A program made the position numbers and the translations under genes. Below the pieces are notes generated by a model, which did no database searches, was not told the DNA's origin, and was given only the letters and a program-made list of their open reading frames with translations. 64,000 bases of DNA from Nocardia bhagyanarayanae (GTDB lineage: Bacteria; Actinomycetota; Actinomycetes; Mycobacteriales; Mycobacteriaceae): positions 3,782,001-3,846,000 of the forward strand of contig NZ_VFPG01000001.1 in NCBI RefSeq assembly GCF_006716565.1, read 5' to 3'. Every line of letters begins with the position of its first letter. The first letter of the stretch is position 1. Positions 1 through 8,659 of the stretch are shown piece by piece.

Positions 1-426
1 CTGATCCGGTCCGCGGACGCCTTCGGCGCCTGCGCGGTGATCGTCACCGGTCACGGCGCCGACCAGTACGACCCGCAGTCCGTCCGCGCCTCCACCGGGT
101 CGCTGTTCGCGGTCCCGGTCTATCGCGCCGCCGGACCCGCACAGGTGCTCGCGCTGCGCGACCGCCAGATCGCCCGCGGTATCCCGACCAGGATCGTCGG
201 CACCGACGAGCACGGTTCGCACCCGGTGTTCGATCAGGACTTCACCGAGTCGACCATTCTGGTCATCGGCAACGAGACCAGCGGGATGAGCGCCGCCTGG
301 CAGGATGCGTGCGACGACCTGGTCTCCATTCCCATGGGCGGCACCGCCAGCTCGCTGGGCGCGCCCTCGGCGGCCGCGGTCGCACTGTACGAAATTTCCC
401 GGCAGCGCCGGACGTTTGCCAGATGA
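1..426 (+). CDS. SpoU/TrmH-family RNA 2'-O-methyltransferase, C-terminal part
   Basis: This is the 3' end of a gene that begins before the window; the frame is open from base 1. The 141 visible residues hold the SAM-binding knot of SpoU methyltransferases: IGNETSGMS (motif 2, about residues 89-97) and [17 protein letters not shown] (motif 3). These enzymes methylate ribose 2'-OH of tRNA or rRNA; the target cannot be told from this fragment. Most relatives have SLN in motif 3, whereas this one has SLG, a mild deviation. The gene ends about 20 bases before dapF, so the two may be cotranscribed. Confidence 0.85.
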   Translation: MIRSADAFGACAVIVTGHGADQYDPQSVRASTGSLFAVPVYRAAGPAQVLALRDRQIARGIPTRIVGTDEHGSHPVFDQDFTESTILVIGNETSGMSAAWQDACDDLVSIPMGGTASSLGAPSAAAVALYEISRQRRTFAR

Positions 427-448
427 CGACGACGAGGAGAACGCGCAC

Positions 449-1339
449 GTGACGGACATCGAGTTCACGAAGGGGCACGGCACCCAGAACGACTTCGTTG
501 TGCTGCCCGACGAGGATGTCCGGCTCGAACTGACCGAGGACCGCATCGCCGCGCTCTGCGACCGGCAGCGCGGTCTCGGGGCCGACGGCGTGCTGCGGGT
601 CGCGCGCGCCGGCGCGCTGCGGGACGCGGGCGTGCTGGCGGACCTGCCCGAGGGCGTCGGCGCGGACGACTGGTTCATGGACTACCGCAACGCCGACGGC
701 TCGATCGCGGAGATGTGCGGCAACGGCGTGCGCGTCTTCGCCCACTACCTGACCGCGACCGGGCGCGAATCGCGCGCGGAGTACGTGGTGGGCAGCAGGG
801 CGGGCGCTCGGCCGGTCGTCGTGCACGCGGGCGGGCCGGTCGAGGGTGAGGTCACCGTCACGATGGGCCGGGTGAAGGAGTTCGGGGAATCCACGGCGAC
901 CATCGCCGGTTGGGGTTATCAGGGGATCGGCATCGATGTCGGCAACCCGCATCTGGCCTGCGTGGACGCCGGGCTGACCGCAGACGCGCTCGGCAAGCTC
1001 GATCTCAGCGTCCCGCCCGGCTACGACCCGGATCTCTTCCCGTCCGGGGTGAACGTGGAGATCCTGACCTCGCTGGACGCGGACCGCTCGGTCGACATGC
1101 GCGTCTACGAGCGCGGCGTCGGCGAAACCCGGTCCTGTGGAACGGGAACCGTCGCGGCGGCCGCGGCGGCGCTGGCCGTCGAGGGCTTCCGCATCGCCGA
1201 GGACACCGGCCAGGTGACGGTGCGTGTGCCGGGTGGCGCGGTCACCGTCGGCCTCGACGGCGGCTCGGCCTGGCTGCGCGGGCCTTCGGTGCTGCTCGCC
1301 ACCGGCACGCTGGCCGAGCAGTGGTGGAACGGGCGCTGA
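449..1339 (+). CDS. dapF: Diaminopimelate epimerase DapF
   Basis: DapF converts LL- to meso-diaminopimelate, the precursor of lysine and of the peptidoglycan cross-link residue, in the cytoplasm. The 296-residue length is normal. Both catalytic cysteines are visible: Cys90 in MCGNGVR and Cys230 in ETRSCGTGT. The substrate-binding NPH of GNPHLAC is also present. I chose the GTG at 449 because AGGAGA lies 8 bases upstream and the protein then begins at the family's usual [15 protein letters not shown]. An in-frame start at 305 would overlap the preceding gene. The dapF-hflX order is the same as in mycobacteria. Confidence 0.97.
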   Translation: MTDIEFTKGHGTQNDFVVLPDEDVRLELTEDRIAALCDRQRGLGADGVLRVARAGALRDAGVLADLPEGVGADDWFMDYRNADGSIAEMCGNGVRVFAHYLTATGRESRAEYVVGSRAGARPVVVHAGGPVEGEVTVTMGRVKEFGESTATIAGWGYQGIGIDVGNPHLACVDAGLTADALGKLDLSVPPGYDPDLFPSGVNVEILTSLDADRSVDMRVYERGVGETRSCGTGTVAAAAAALAVEGFRIAEDTGQVTVRVPGGAVTVGLDGGSAWLRGPSVLLATGTLAEQWWNGR

Positions 1340-1398
1340 ACGCGCCCCACGAATAACGGAATGCGCCGGGTGGTCGCACCTGGCAGCATGGATGGTGT

Positions 1399-2958
1399 AT
1401 GAGGAATTCAGAGACGTATGACATCAATCCGGCCGACGACGAGTTCGACTTCGCCGACTCGGCCGACGACACCGCGCGCTCCGGTGACGTGGTGGCCGAA
1501 CGTGCCGCCCGAATGAAGCGCAACGGCTGGACGATGGAGCCGACGGTCGGTGAGCTACAGCTGGACGAACGCAGCTCGCTGCGCCGCGTCGCCGGTCTGT
1601 CCACTGAACTCACCGACATCACCGAGGTCGAGTACCGGCAGCTGCGCCTGGAACGGGTCGTGCTGGTCGGCGTGTGGACCTCGGGCTCGGTGGCCCAAGC
1701 AGAGGCGAGCATGGCCGAGCTCGCCGCGCTCGCCGAGACCGCGGGCTCGGAGGTGCTCGAGGCGCTCATCCAGCGCCGCGACCGGCCGGACCCGGCCACC
1801 TACATCGGTTCCGGCAAGGCCGACGAACTGCGCTCGGTGGTGCTCGAGACCGGCGCCGACACCGTCATCTGCGACGGTGAGCTGACCCCGGCCCAGCTGA
1901 CCGCCCTGGAGAAGGTGGTCAAGGTCAAGGTGATCGATCGGACCGCCCTGATTTTGGACATCTTCGCCCAGCACGCCACCTCCAGCGAGGGCAAGGCGCA
2001 GGTCTCTCTGGCCCAGATGGAGTACATGCTGCCCAGGCTGCGCGGCTGGGGTGAGTCGATGTCCCGGCAGGCCGGTGGTCGCGCCGGCAGCAACGGCGGT
2101 GTGGGTCTGCGCGGTCCCGGTGAGACCAAGATCGAGACCGACCGCCGCCGCATCCGCGAGCGGATGGCCAAGCTACGGCGCGAGATCCGGGAGATGAAGA
2201 CCGCGCGCGAGACCAAGCGGGCGCGGCGGGCGTCCTCGGGCATTCCGCAGGTCGCCATCGTCGGCTACACGAACGCGGGCAAGTCCAGCCTGATGAACGC
2301 GCTCACCGGCGCGGGCCTCCTGGTCCAGGACGCGCTGTTCGCGACCCTGGATCCGACCACCCGGCGTGCCGATCTGGACGACGGCCGCGAGGTCGTGTTC
2401 ACCGACACCGTCGGTTTCGTGCGGCACCTGCCGACCCAGCTGGTCGAGGCGTTCCGCTCGACGCTGGAGGAGGTCACCGGCGCCGATCTGCTGCTGCACG
2501 TGGTGGACGGCTCCGACTCGATGCCCGCCGAGCAGATCAAGGCCGTGCGCGAGGTGATCACCGACGTGATCAAGGAGCAGGGCGCGGCCGCGCCGCCGGA
2601 ACTGCTGGTGCTCAACAAGATCGACGCCGTCGATCCGATGGAGCTGACCAAGCTGCGCGCGCTGCTGCCGGACGCCGAGTTCGTCTCGGCGCAGACCGGC
2701 GAGGGCATCGAGAGCCTGCTCGACCGGCTGGCCGAGGTGCTCGGCGGACTGGACGTCGAGGTCGGCGTGCTGCTGCCGTACACCCGAGGCGATCTGCTGG
2801 CGCGCATCCACGCCGACGGCCGGATCCTGTCCTCCGCTCACGAGGAGGCGGGCACCCGGGTCCGGGCGCGGGTACCGCACGCGTTGGCCGCGGCGCTGTC
2901 GGAGTACGCGCACGCGGGCGGCGACGGCGCGGGTCCCGACGAAGGACCGTCGGCGTAG
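1399..2958 (+). CDS. hflX: Ribosome-associated GTPase HflX
   Basis: HflX is a GTPase that binds the 50S subunit and splits stalled or stress-damaged ribosomes. The 519-residue protein has an N-terminal HflX domain (about 60-200), a Gly-rich linker (RQAGGRAGSNGG) and a G domain with G1 GYTNAGKSS (from 289), G3 DTVGF (336) and G4 NKID (406). It has about 50 extra acidic N-terminal residues compared with E. coli HflX, as is common in actinobacteria. It follows dapF with a 59-base gap, matching the M. tuberculosis Rv2726c-Rv2725c arrangement. Confidence 0.96.
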   Translation: MRNSETYDINPADDEFDFADSADDTARSGDVVAERAARMKRNGWTMEPTVGELQLDERSSLRRVAGLSTELTDITEVEYRQLRLERVVLVGVWTSGSVAQAEASMAELAALAETAGSEVLEALIQRRDRPDPATYIGSGKADELRSVVLETGADTVICDGELTPAQLTALEKVVKVKVIDRTALILDIFAQHATSSEGKAQVSLAQMEYMLPRLRGWGESMSRQAGGRAGSNGGVGLRGPGETKIETDRRRIRERMAKLRREIREMKTARETKRARRASSGIPQVAIVGYTNAGKSSLMNALTGAGLLVQDALFATLDPTTRRADLDDGREVVFTDTVGFVRHLPTQLVEAFRSTLEEVTGADLLLHVVDGSDSMPAEQIKAVREVITDVIKEQGAAAPPELLVLNKIDAVDPMELTKLRALLPDAEFVSAQTGEGIESLLDRLAEVLGGLDVEVGVLLPYTRGDLLARIHADGRILSSAHEEAGTRVRARVPHALAAALSEYAHAGGDGAGPDEGPSA

Positions 2959-2986
2959 ACCGCGGCACCGGACGGAAATAGAACCG

Positions 2987-3027
2987 ACCGTCACGTTCGC
3001 TATCGTGCCGATAACGGACGTGACGGT
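2987..3027. terminator. Long inverted repeat downstream of hflX
   Basis: Two 18-base arms (2987-3004 and 3010-3027) match at 16 of 18 positions around a 5-base loop (GTGCC). It sits 29 bases after the hflX stop, where a terminator is expected, but no T tract follows. The symmetry would also suit a regulatory protein, so the terminator assignment is an inference. The remainder of the 330-base gap to 3290 holds no supported gene; it is presumably the leader of the acyltransferase and contains a smaller dyad, GTTGCAAC/GTTCCAAC, at about 3166-3183. Confidence 0.5.
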
Positions 3028-3289
3028 TCGTCGTTCCGCCGGAAGCCGATACGCTCCGGTGACGTATTGCCTTCGGCCACAGTATTTTTCGATTCGAGGT
3101 GGACTGACCGCTCGCTGCTCGGGCGCGGCAAGGGTTGTGGCGGATCACACTTGACGACCACCCGTGTTGCAACCTGTTCCAACGTCATCCGGTAGCATCG
3201 GCCCCGTTGCCGTATTCGACTGCGGCGCAGGGGACCTTAATTCCGTACGACGATGTGCCGGGATCCGACATGCGATGGGGTAGCCACCT

Positions 3290-4150
3290 ATGCCTGAATC
3301 CTCGCCTACCGCGGCGGTGCTGACCGACGGGGCGCCGCTGGAGGTGCGTCTCGACGAGACCGACATCCGACTGATCGAAGCCTTGTTCGCGCCGCTGCGC
3401 GCCTGGACGAGTCCGCGCTTCTACGGCCTGGACAACATTCCCGCCGACGGCCCGGTGCTGCTGGTCGGCAACCACAACCTGATGGGCGGCATCGACGCCC
3501 CGCTGCTGATGCCCGAGGTGCTGCGCCGGCGCGGCAGGCTGATCCGCGGTCTCGCCGAGAACGTGCTGATCGCGGTGCCCGGTCTGCGCCACTTCCTGCA
3601 CTACTACGGCGCGGTCCGCGGCAACCGGAACAACTGCATGGCGCTGCTGGCCCGCGGCGAGGCGGTGATCGTCTTTCCCGGCGGCGGCCGCGAGGCGGTG
3701 CGCCGCAAGAACGAGAAATATCTGCTCAAGTGGGAGGGGCGCACCGGATTCGCCCGGATGGCGATCGAGGCGGGCGCGCCCATCGTGCCGGTCGCGATGA
3801 TCGGCGTGGACGACGCCTTCGACATCGTCTTCGACGGTGACCACCCGGTGATGCGTCCGCTGCGCTGGACGGTCGAGGCGCTCGGCCTCAAGCGCGACCT
3901 CACCCCGCCACTGCTGCGTGGCGTCGGCCCGACCCTGATCCCACGCCCCGAACGGTTCTACTTCTCCGCGGGCGCCCCGATCGACCCGGCGCCGTGGCGC
4001 GACGCCGACGACCTCGACACCGCCGCTGCCGACCTGCGCGACGTGGTACGCAAGGCGCTGGAAGAGGAGTTGAAGTTCCTGTTCGCCGAGCGCGACCGTG
4101 ATTCCGGTCGCACCCTGGTCGGCCGGGTGCGCGGCTTGCTGCCGTTCTAG
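3290..4150 (+). CDS. Lysophospholipid/glycerol acyltransferase (PlsC/TMEM68-like)
   Basis: The protein likely transfers an acyl chain from acyl-CoA to a glycerol or phospholipid acceptor at the membrane. In 286 residues it shows an acyltransferase core: the His-Asp block GNHNLMGGIDAP (His62, Asp69), an FPGGGREAVRR block at about 129-139 in place of the classical FPEGTR, and IVPVAMIG at about 164. The spacing between His and Asp is longer than the canonical HX4D, as in diacylglycerol-acyltransferase-like members of the superfamily. Substrate is unknown. There is no signal peptide or clear membrane segment. Confidence 0.8.
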   Translation: MPESSPTAAVLTDGAPLEVRLDETDIRLIEALFAPLRAWTSPRFYGLDNIPADGPVLLVGNHNLMGGIDAPLLMPEVLRRRGRLIRGLAENVLIAVPGLRHFLHYYGAVRGNRNNCMALLARGEAVIVFPGGGREAVRRKNEKYLLKWEGRTGFARMAIEAGAPIVPVAMIGVDDAFDIVFDGDHPVMRPLRWTVEALGLKRDLTPPLLRGVGPTLIPRPERFYFSAGAPIDPAPWRDADDLDTAAADLRDVVRKALEEELKFLFAERDRDSGRTLVGRVRGLLPF

Positions 4151-4156
4151 ATCTTC

Positions 4157-4174
4157 CTGAGAAGCTCTCGAGAA
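4157..4174. promoter_or_regulatory. Direct repeat upstream of esterase gene (candidate response-regulator site)
   Basis: CTGAGAA-GCTC-TCGAGAA is a 7-base direct repeat with an 11-base period, so both halves face the same side of DNA. It resembles the repeat upstream of sigB at 56759-56776 (CTGAGAA-GTTC-CTGAGAA). OmpR-type regulators bind such repeats. TCTCAG also recurs at 4189-4194. Function is inferred only. Confidence 0.3.
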
Positions 4175-4217
4175 TTCACTTGGCAATCTCTCAGCTACGG
4201 GTACGTAGCGTGGGGAG

Positions 4218-5267
4218 ATGCGCAGGACACGAAGTAGATCGGCCGCTGCGGCCGCCGCGATAGCCCTCCTCTGCGGAGCCACCGCGGCGGGCGTCGGGAG
4301 TGCGAGTGCGGCCGCTACCGATTCGCTCGCCGCGCAGGACGTCAGGACGCAGGCCGACGGCTCCCGCATCGTCGACACCACCGTGCTGGACGAGCGCAAC
4401 CTGCGGCTCCAGGTGTATTCGGCGGCCATGGGCCGGATCATCGAGATCGACGTCCAGCGTCCGGCCGATGCCTCGGCGCCGCGCCCGACGCTGTACCTGC
4501 TCGCCGGCGCGGGCGGCGGCGAGGACACGGCGACCTGGCAGCAGCGCACCACCGTCCTGCAATTCCTTGCCACGAAGGACGTCAACGTCGTGCAGCCGGT
4601 CGGCGGCGCGTTCACCTACTACACCGACTGGCGCTCGACCGATCCCGCGCTCGGGGTCAACAAGTGGCAAACCTTCCTGACCGAGGAACTGCCGCCGTTG
4701 ATCGACCGCGCTCTCGGCACGAACGGCGTCAATGCCATCGCCGGGTTGTCCATGTCGGGCACGTCGGTGTTGCAACTGCCGATCGCGGCGCCCGGGCTGT
4801 ACCGCGCGGTCGCGGCTTACAGCGGCTGCGCCCAGATCAGCGATCCGGTCGGCTACAACTTCGTCAAGACGGTGGTGTCCGCGGGCGGCGGTGACACGAC
4901 GAATATGTATGGCCCGCAAGGTGACCCGCAGTGGGCGGCCAACGATCCGTACCGGAACGCCGAGGGCTTGCGCGGGCTCGAGCTGTTCCTGTCGACGGGC
5001 ACCGGCATCCCCGGGCAGTGGGACACCCTCGACGGCCCGTACGCGCTGCCCGGTGTCGGCGGACTGGCCAATCAGCTCACCGTCGGCGGCGCGCTCGAGG
5101 CGGCCTCGAACTACTGCACGCACAACATGCAGACCCGTCTGAACGAGCTCGGCATCCCGGCGACCTTCGATTTCCAGCCGGTCGGCACACACTCGTGGGG
5201 TTACTGGGAGGACGCGCTCGTCGCCTCCTGGCCGGTACTGGCCAAGGGTCTGGGCCTGCCCGCTTGA
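4218..5267 (+). CDS. Secreted alpha/beta-hydrolase esterase, antigen 85/mycolyltransferase-like
   Basis: The protein is exported: residues 1-31 form an Arg-rich n-region, an Ala-rich hydrophobic core and an AxA-type cleavage site. The mature 318 residues have the esterase D/antigen 85 fold signature: nucleophile Ser180 in GLSMSG and a late His325 in THSWGYW, the same His-Ser-Trp context as FbpA-C. Members transfer mycolic acids to trehalose or arabinogalactan, or act as esterases. Whether this one is a true mycolyltransferase cannot be decided from sequence. A direct-repeat element lies 44-61 bases upstream of its start. Confidence 0.85.
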   Translation: MRRTRSRSAAAAAAIALLCGATAAGVGSASAAATDSLAAQDVRTQADGSRIVDTTVLDERNLRLQVYSAAMGRIIEIDVQRPADASAPRPTLYLLAGAGGGEDTATWQQRTTVLQFLATKDVNVVQPVGGAFTYYTDWRSTDPALGVNKWQTFLTEELPPLIDRALGTNGVNAIAGLSMSGTSVLQLPIAAPGLYRAVAAYSGCAQISDPVGYNFVKTVVSAGGGDTTNMYGPQGDPQWAANDPYRNAEGLRGLELFLSTGTGIPGQWDTLDGPYALPGVGGLANQLTVGGALEAASNYCTHNMQTRLNELGIPATFDFQPVGTHSWGYWEDALVASWPVLAKGLGLPA

Positions 5268-5277
5268 ATCGGTTTTT

Positions 5278-5294
5278 CATAGCTGATTGCTATG
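5278..5294. terminator. Small stem-loop after esterase gene
   Basis: CATAGC-TGATT-GCTATG forms a 6-base-pair stem 11 bases after the stop codon, preceded by five T residues. It is weak for a terminator. Confidence 0.3.
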
Positions 5295-5407
5295 CGCCGA
5301 TCCGGCGTCAGGTTTGTCGCGAATCGTCGCTCTCGAGACCGTCTTGATGTCGCTGGACCAGGTGAACCCGCGAATTTCGGACGTGAAGTGAACTGCCATT
5401 CCCGTTC

Positions 5408-5423
5408 CGGGTACCGTATGCGG
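5408..5423 (+). promoter_or_regulatory. 16-base element shared with the antiporter upstream region
   Basis: CGGGTACCGTATGCGG occurs here, 50 bases before the acyl-CoA dehydrogenase gene, and identically at 39082-39097 before the antiporter gene. It contains TACCGT, which would fit an actinobacterial -10 (TANNNT). Promoter identity is inferred. Confidence 0.4.
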
Positions 5424-5472
5424 TAACGACGGGTCGGTGTGGACCGCCCGGTGTGGTCACTAGGAGGTTGGT

Positions 5473-6618
5473 GTGGAGCGCACACTGTTCGAGCCCGAGC
5501 ACGATCTGTTCCGGGAGTCGTTCCGCAAGTTTCTCGATCAGCACGTCGCGCCGAACCACGCGAAGTGGGAAGAGCAGGGCATCGTCGACCGTGAGGTCTG
5601 GCTCGAGGCGGGCAAGCAGGGCTTCCTCGGCATGGCCGTTCCGGAGGAGTACGGCGGCGGCGGGGTCGAGGACTTCCGCTACAACGCGATCGTCACCGAG
5701 GAAACCGTGCGAGGCCAGTACTCCGGCCTCGGTTTCACGCTGCACAACGATGTGATCGCGCCGTACCTGCTGGATCTGGCCAACGAGGAGCAGAAGCAGC
5801 GCTGGCTGCCCGGCTTCTGTTCCGGCGAGATCATCACCGCCATCGCGATGACCGAACCCGGCACCGGCTCCGACCTGCAGGGCATCAAGACCCGCGCGGT
5901 CCGCGACGGCGACGACTGGATCCTCAACGGCGCCAAGACCTTCATCACCAACGGCGTCAACGCCGACATCGTCATCGTGGTCGCCCAGACCGACCCCGAC
6001 AAGGGCGCGATGGGCTTCAGCCTGCTGGTGGTCGAGCGCGGCATGGCGGGCTTCGAGCGCGGACGCAACCTGGACAAGATCGGACTCAAGGCGCAGGACA
6101 CCGCCGAGCTGAGCTTCACCGACGTGCGGGTGCCCGGCAAGAACCTGCTCGGCACCGAGGGCATGGGCTTCATCCACCTCATGCACAACCTGCCGCAGGA
6201 GCGCCTGTCCATCGCCGTCATGGCCGCCGCCGCCATGGAGGCCTGCCTGGAGACGACCTGCCAGTACGTGCGCGACCGCAAGGCGTTCGGCAAGCCGATC
6301 GGCGCACTGCAGAACACCCGCTTCGTGCTCGCCGAGCTGGCCACCAAGACCACCGCCGTGCGCATCATGGTCGACCGCTTCATCGAGGACCTCAACGCGG
6401 GCAAGCTCTCCGCCGAAGACGCCGCCATGGCCAAGTGGTGGAGCACCGAGGAACAGCTCGACCTCATCAACCGCTGCCTCCAGCTGCACGGCGGCTACGG
6501 CTACATGAAGGAATACCCGATCGCCAAGGCCTACATGGACGCGCGCATCCAGACGATCTACGGCGGCACCACCGAGATCATGAAGGAGATCATCGGGCGG
6601 TCGCTGAACCTGTCCTGA
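5473..6618 (+). CDS. Long-chain acyl-CoA dehydrogenase (FadE20-type)
   Basis: This flavoprotein introduces the alpha-beta double bond in acyl-CoA, the first step of beta-oxidation. The 381-residue protein has the three-part ACAD fold. The C-terminus carries IYGGTTEIMKEIIGRSL, where medium-chain enzymes have the catalytic Glu in IYEGT; as in long-chain and isovaleryl enzymes, the base is instead in helix G, here Glu260 in ACLETT. The RDRKAFGKPI segment is also typical. The start has AGGAGG 5 bases upstream. Its place next to hflX matches M. tuberculosis fadE20 (Rv2724c). Confidence 0.93.
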   Translation: MERTLFEPEHDLFRESFRKFLDQHVAPNHAKWEEQGIVDREVWLEAGKQGFLGMAVPEEYGGGGVEDFRYNAIVTEETVRGQYSGLGFTLHNDVIAPYLLDLANEEQKQRWLPGFCSGEIITAIAMTEPGTGSDLQGIKTRAVRDGDDWILNGAKTFITNGVNADIVIVVAQTDPDKGAMGFSLLVVERGMAGFERGRNLDKIGLKAQDTAELSFTDVRVPGKNLLGTEGMGFIHLMHNLPQERLSIAVMAAAAMEACLETTCQYVRDRKAFGKPIGALQNTRFVLAELATKTTAVRIMVDRFIEDLNAGKLSAEDAAMAKWWSTEEQLDLINRCLQLHGGYGYMKEYPIAKAYMDARIQTIYGGTTEIMKEIIGRSLNLS

Positions 6619-6635
6619 TTCCTATTCCTTCTTCT

Positions 6636-6663
6636 CCGGCCGCACGGAAACCCGTGCGGCCGG
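6636..6663 (+). terminator. Terminator hairpin after acyl-CoA dehydrogenase
   Basis: A perfect 12-base-pair G+C-rich stem (CCGGCCGCACGG / CCGTGCGGCCGG) with an AAAC loop begins 18 bases after the stop codon. There is little T tract, which is common in actinobacterial terminators. Confidence 0.75.
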
Positions 6664-6761
6664 ACGCCTTTGCAGTGGTCGAGTCCCGCTCAGTGGACAG
6701 GTTCGAGCGAACTCGCTCGTCCGGGCGACGCCTTCGATAGCGTGGTGCGATTCCCGCTGGA

Positions 6762-7946
6762 GTGAAGGTGTGTGAGTACTCGCTGGAGTCCGATTCGGCT
6801 CGTCCGCCGGCGCCCGCCGCGGATGTGGCGTCGGTGTTGCGGATCGTCCGGTATTTCGATTCGTTCGACGAGTCCGGGGCCGACGCCGACGCGGTGATTC
6901 GTGCCGCGGCCCGGTTGGGCGACTGCGTAGTGGGTGCTCGCTGGCCCTCCGGCCGGGTCGTCCGGTACGACGCGGCCGGTCGGCCGGTGCCGGGGACATC
7001 CGACGGCGCCGAAATCACGGTCGGCGCGGAGATCTCGGTCGGCGCCGACGTATCGGGCGGAGCCCAACCGACGGTGTGGGTTGAGCGCCGGGAAGGCGAT
7101 CGCCGCCTGGATGGCGTCCTGCTCGACCGGCTGCGTCACAGCCTTCGGGTGGTGGCCGCGCGGCGGTCGCCGCCGGACACGTTGCACCTCGGCGATCGCG
7201 GTCTACTCGAAGTGGTGTTGTCGGACAAGGAACATCGCGCGGATCGGGCTCGCGCGCTGTACCTGCTCGGCGTCGACGCGACGCGGGCCGTCCGGGTCCT
7301 CGCCATCTCGGGTCCGTCCGCCCGGGAGGCGGTGCGGATCGTCGCGGACCGGGTGTCGCTGTGTTGTTCGGCCGCCCTCGGCGATACGACCGCGGTGCTG
7401 ATCCAGGGCTGCCCCGACAGCCGCACCTTCTCCGACGCCCTGAATACCGCCATCACGCAGGCTTTTCCGGTATCACGTGGTGGTGGCACGGGGCCCTGGG
7501 TCGGGATCGGCGAGCTGAATCCGGCGGTGGCCGCGGCTGTTTCCTGGGATCAGGCCCGCCGGGCGCTCCGTTTCGCGTCGTCGACCTGGCAGGGGAGGCG
7601 GGCGGTGGCCTTCGATCGGCTCGGTTCGCTGGAACTGCTGGCCGACCTGCCGGTGGATCGGCTGCTCGGCAACGCGGATGTGCTGCGTATCAACGCGTTC
7701 GCCGCCACGGAGGCGGGGGCACTCGCGGTCGACACCCTCGAGGCGTTCTGCGTTTTCGGTTCGCTGCGCCGGACCGCAGGAGAACTCCACATCCACCACA
7801 GCACGGTCGCCGCCAGAATCGCCCAGGTGGAGGGCGTCATGGGGTGGGACATAGACGACGCGCTGGACCGCTTCCAGGCCACCCTGGTGCTGACGGTCCG
7901 CCGCATGGCGCTGTCGGCGACCGAGCTGGCCGAGCGTGATCGGTGA
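6762..7946 (+). CDS. PucR/CdaR-type transcriptional regulator
   Basis: The 394-residue protein ends with a PucR-family helix-turn-helix (about 332-375, with ELHIHHSTVAARIAQVE), preceded by a GGDEF-like CdaR region at about 170-320. The first 160 residues resemble no domain I can name. Residues 83-100 are a threefold repeat of about AEISVG encoded by three 18-base tandem units. The next gene begins about 125 bases downstream on the same strand and an acyl-CoA ligase follows, so it may control that pair in response to an acyl or aromatic compound. This is inferred. The GTG start is uncertain. Confidence 0.75.
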   Translation: MKVCEYSLESDSARPPAPAADVASVLRIVRYFDSFDESGADADAVIRAAARLGDCVVGARWPSGRVVRYDAAGRPVPGTSDGAEITVGAEISVGADVSGGAQPTVWVERREGDRRLDGVLLDRLRHSLRVVAARRSPPDTLHLGDRGLLEVVLSDKEHRADRARALYLLGVDATRAVRVLAISGPSAREAVRIVADRVSLCCSAALGDTTAVLIQGCPDSRTFSDALNTAITQAFPVSRGGGTGPWVGIGELNPAVAAAVSWDQARRALRFASSTWQGRRAVAFDRLGSLELLADLPVDRLLGNADVLRINAFAATEAGALAVDTLEAFCVFGSLRRTAGELHIHHSTVAARIAQVEGVMGWDIDDALDRFQATLVLTVRRMALSATELAERDR

Positions 7947-8070
7947 CGACGGCATCCGACGTGTGTCGGGTCTTTCGCGGGATTTCGGCGACATCCGGCG
8001 GCTGATCCGCGTCATCGGAGTCGGCGACGATCTGTGGACATACCCGGTGAACGTGAAGGAGTTTCGCGCC

Positions 8071-8622
8071 ATGGCCGTCATCGATCCGACTCGCACCTGG
8101 CAGCTGCTGGAACAACGGCTGGCCGACACGACCGACGAGCGGCACCGCGCCGTGCTCGCCATCGTCATCGAGCACATGAAGGCCGAGAGCACACCCGACC
8201 TCGACGGTCTGATGCGGACCCTGGTCCCGAATCCGGCCTATCACTTCTGGAACGCCGGGCAGGACGTCGGCCCCAAGGGCTACGACGGAGTGCGCGGCTA
8301 CTACGCCGATTTCGTCGCCAGCCGCACCAACGTCCTCGAATTCGAGCTGGATCGGCTGGTGGTCGACGACCACTGTGTGGTGACGGAAGGCTTCCTGAAG
8401 CAGATCTACCCGGGTATCTACGCGCGGCAGATGGGCCTTCCGGTCGATGATCCGCAGGCCGATTACCTGGTCGTGTTCCGGCAGCTGCTGCTCTGGCCGA
8501 TCGACGCCGACGGTCTGATCCAGGGCGAGGATTCCTATCATTCCGGCCCGGTGCGGGTCACCAAGCTGTCGTTCGACGAATTGCCGTGCGAGTACGTCGA
8601 ACTCGTGCACTCGGGCTCGTGA
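8071..8622 (+). CDS. SnoaL/NTF2-like fold protein
   Basis: This 183-residue protein has the look of the NTF2-like superfamily (polyketide-cyclase/limonene-epoxide-hydrolase fold): NPAYHFWNAG, then GYDGVRGYYADF and an EFELDRLVVDDHCVVTEGF strand pair. The catalytic role is unknown. The ATG at 8071 is chosen because AAGGAG lies 9 bases upstream; an in-frame GTG at 7936 would overlap the regulator gene by 11 bases and add an unlike N-terminus. It ends 37 bases before the acyl-CoA ligase, so the two are probably one operon. Confidence 0.75.
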   Translation: MAVIDPTRTWQLLEQRLADTTDERHRAVLAIVIEHMKAESTPDLDGLMRTLVPNPAYHFWNAGQDVGPKGYDGVRGYYADFVASRTNVLEFELDRLVVDDHCVVTEGFLKQIYPGIYARQMGLPVDDPQADYLVVFRQLLLWPIDADGLIQGEDSYHSGPVRVTKLSFDELPCEYVELVHSGS

Positions 8623-8659
8623 AGTAGGCGACAGTCGGTGTATGGAAGGTGATCTCGCT

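Noticed and set aside
3135..3323. 62-residue frame before the acyltransferase
   Set aside because: No ribosome site, no recognisable features, and it overlaps the acyltransferase start.
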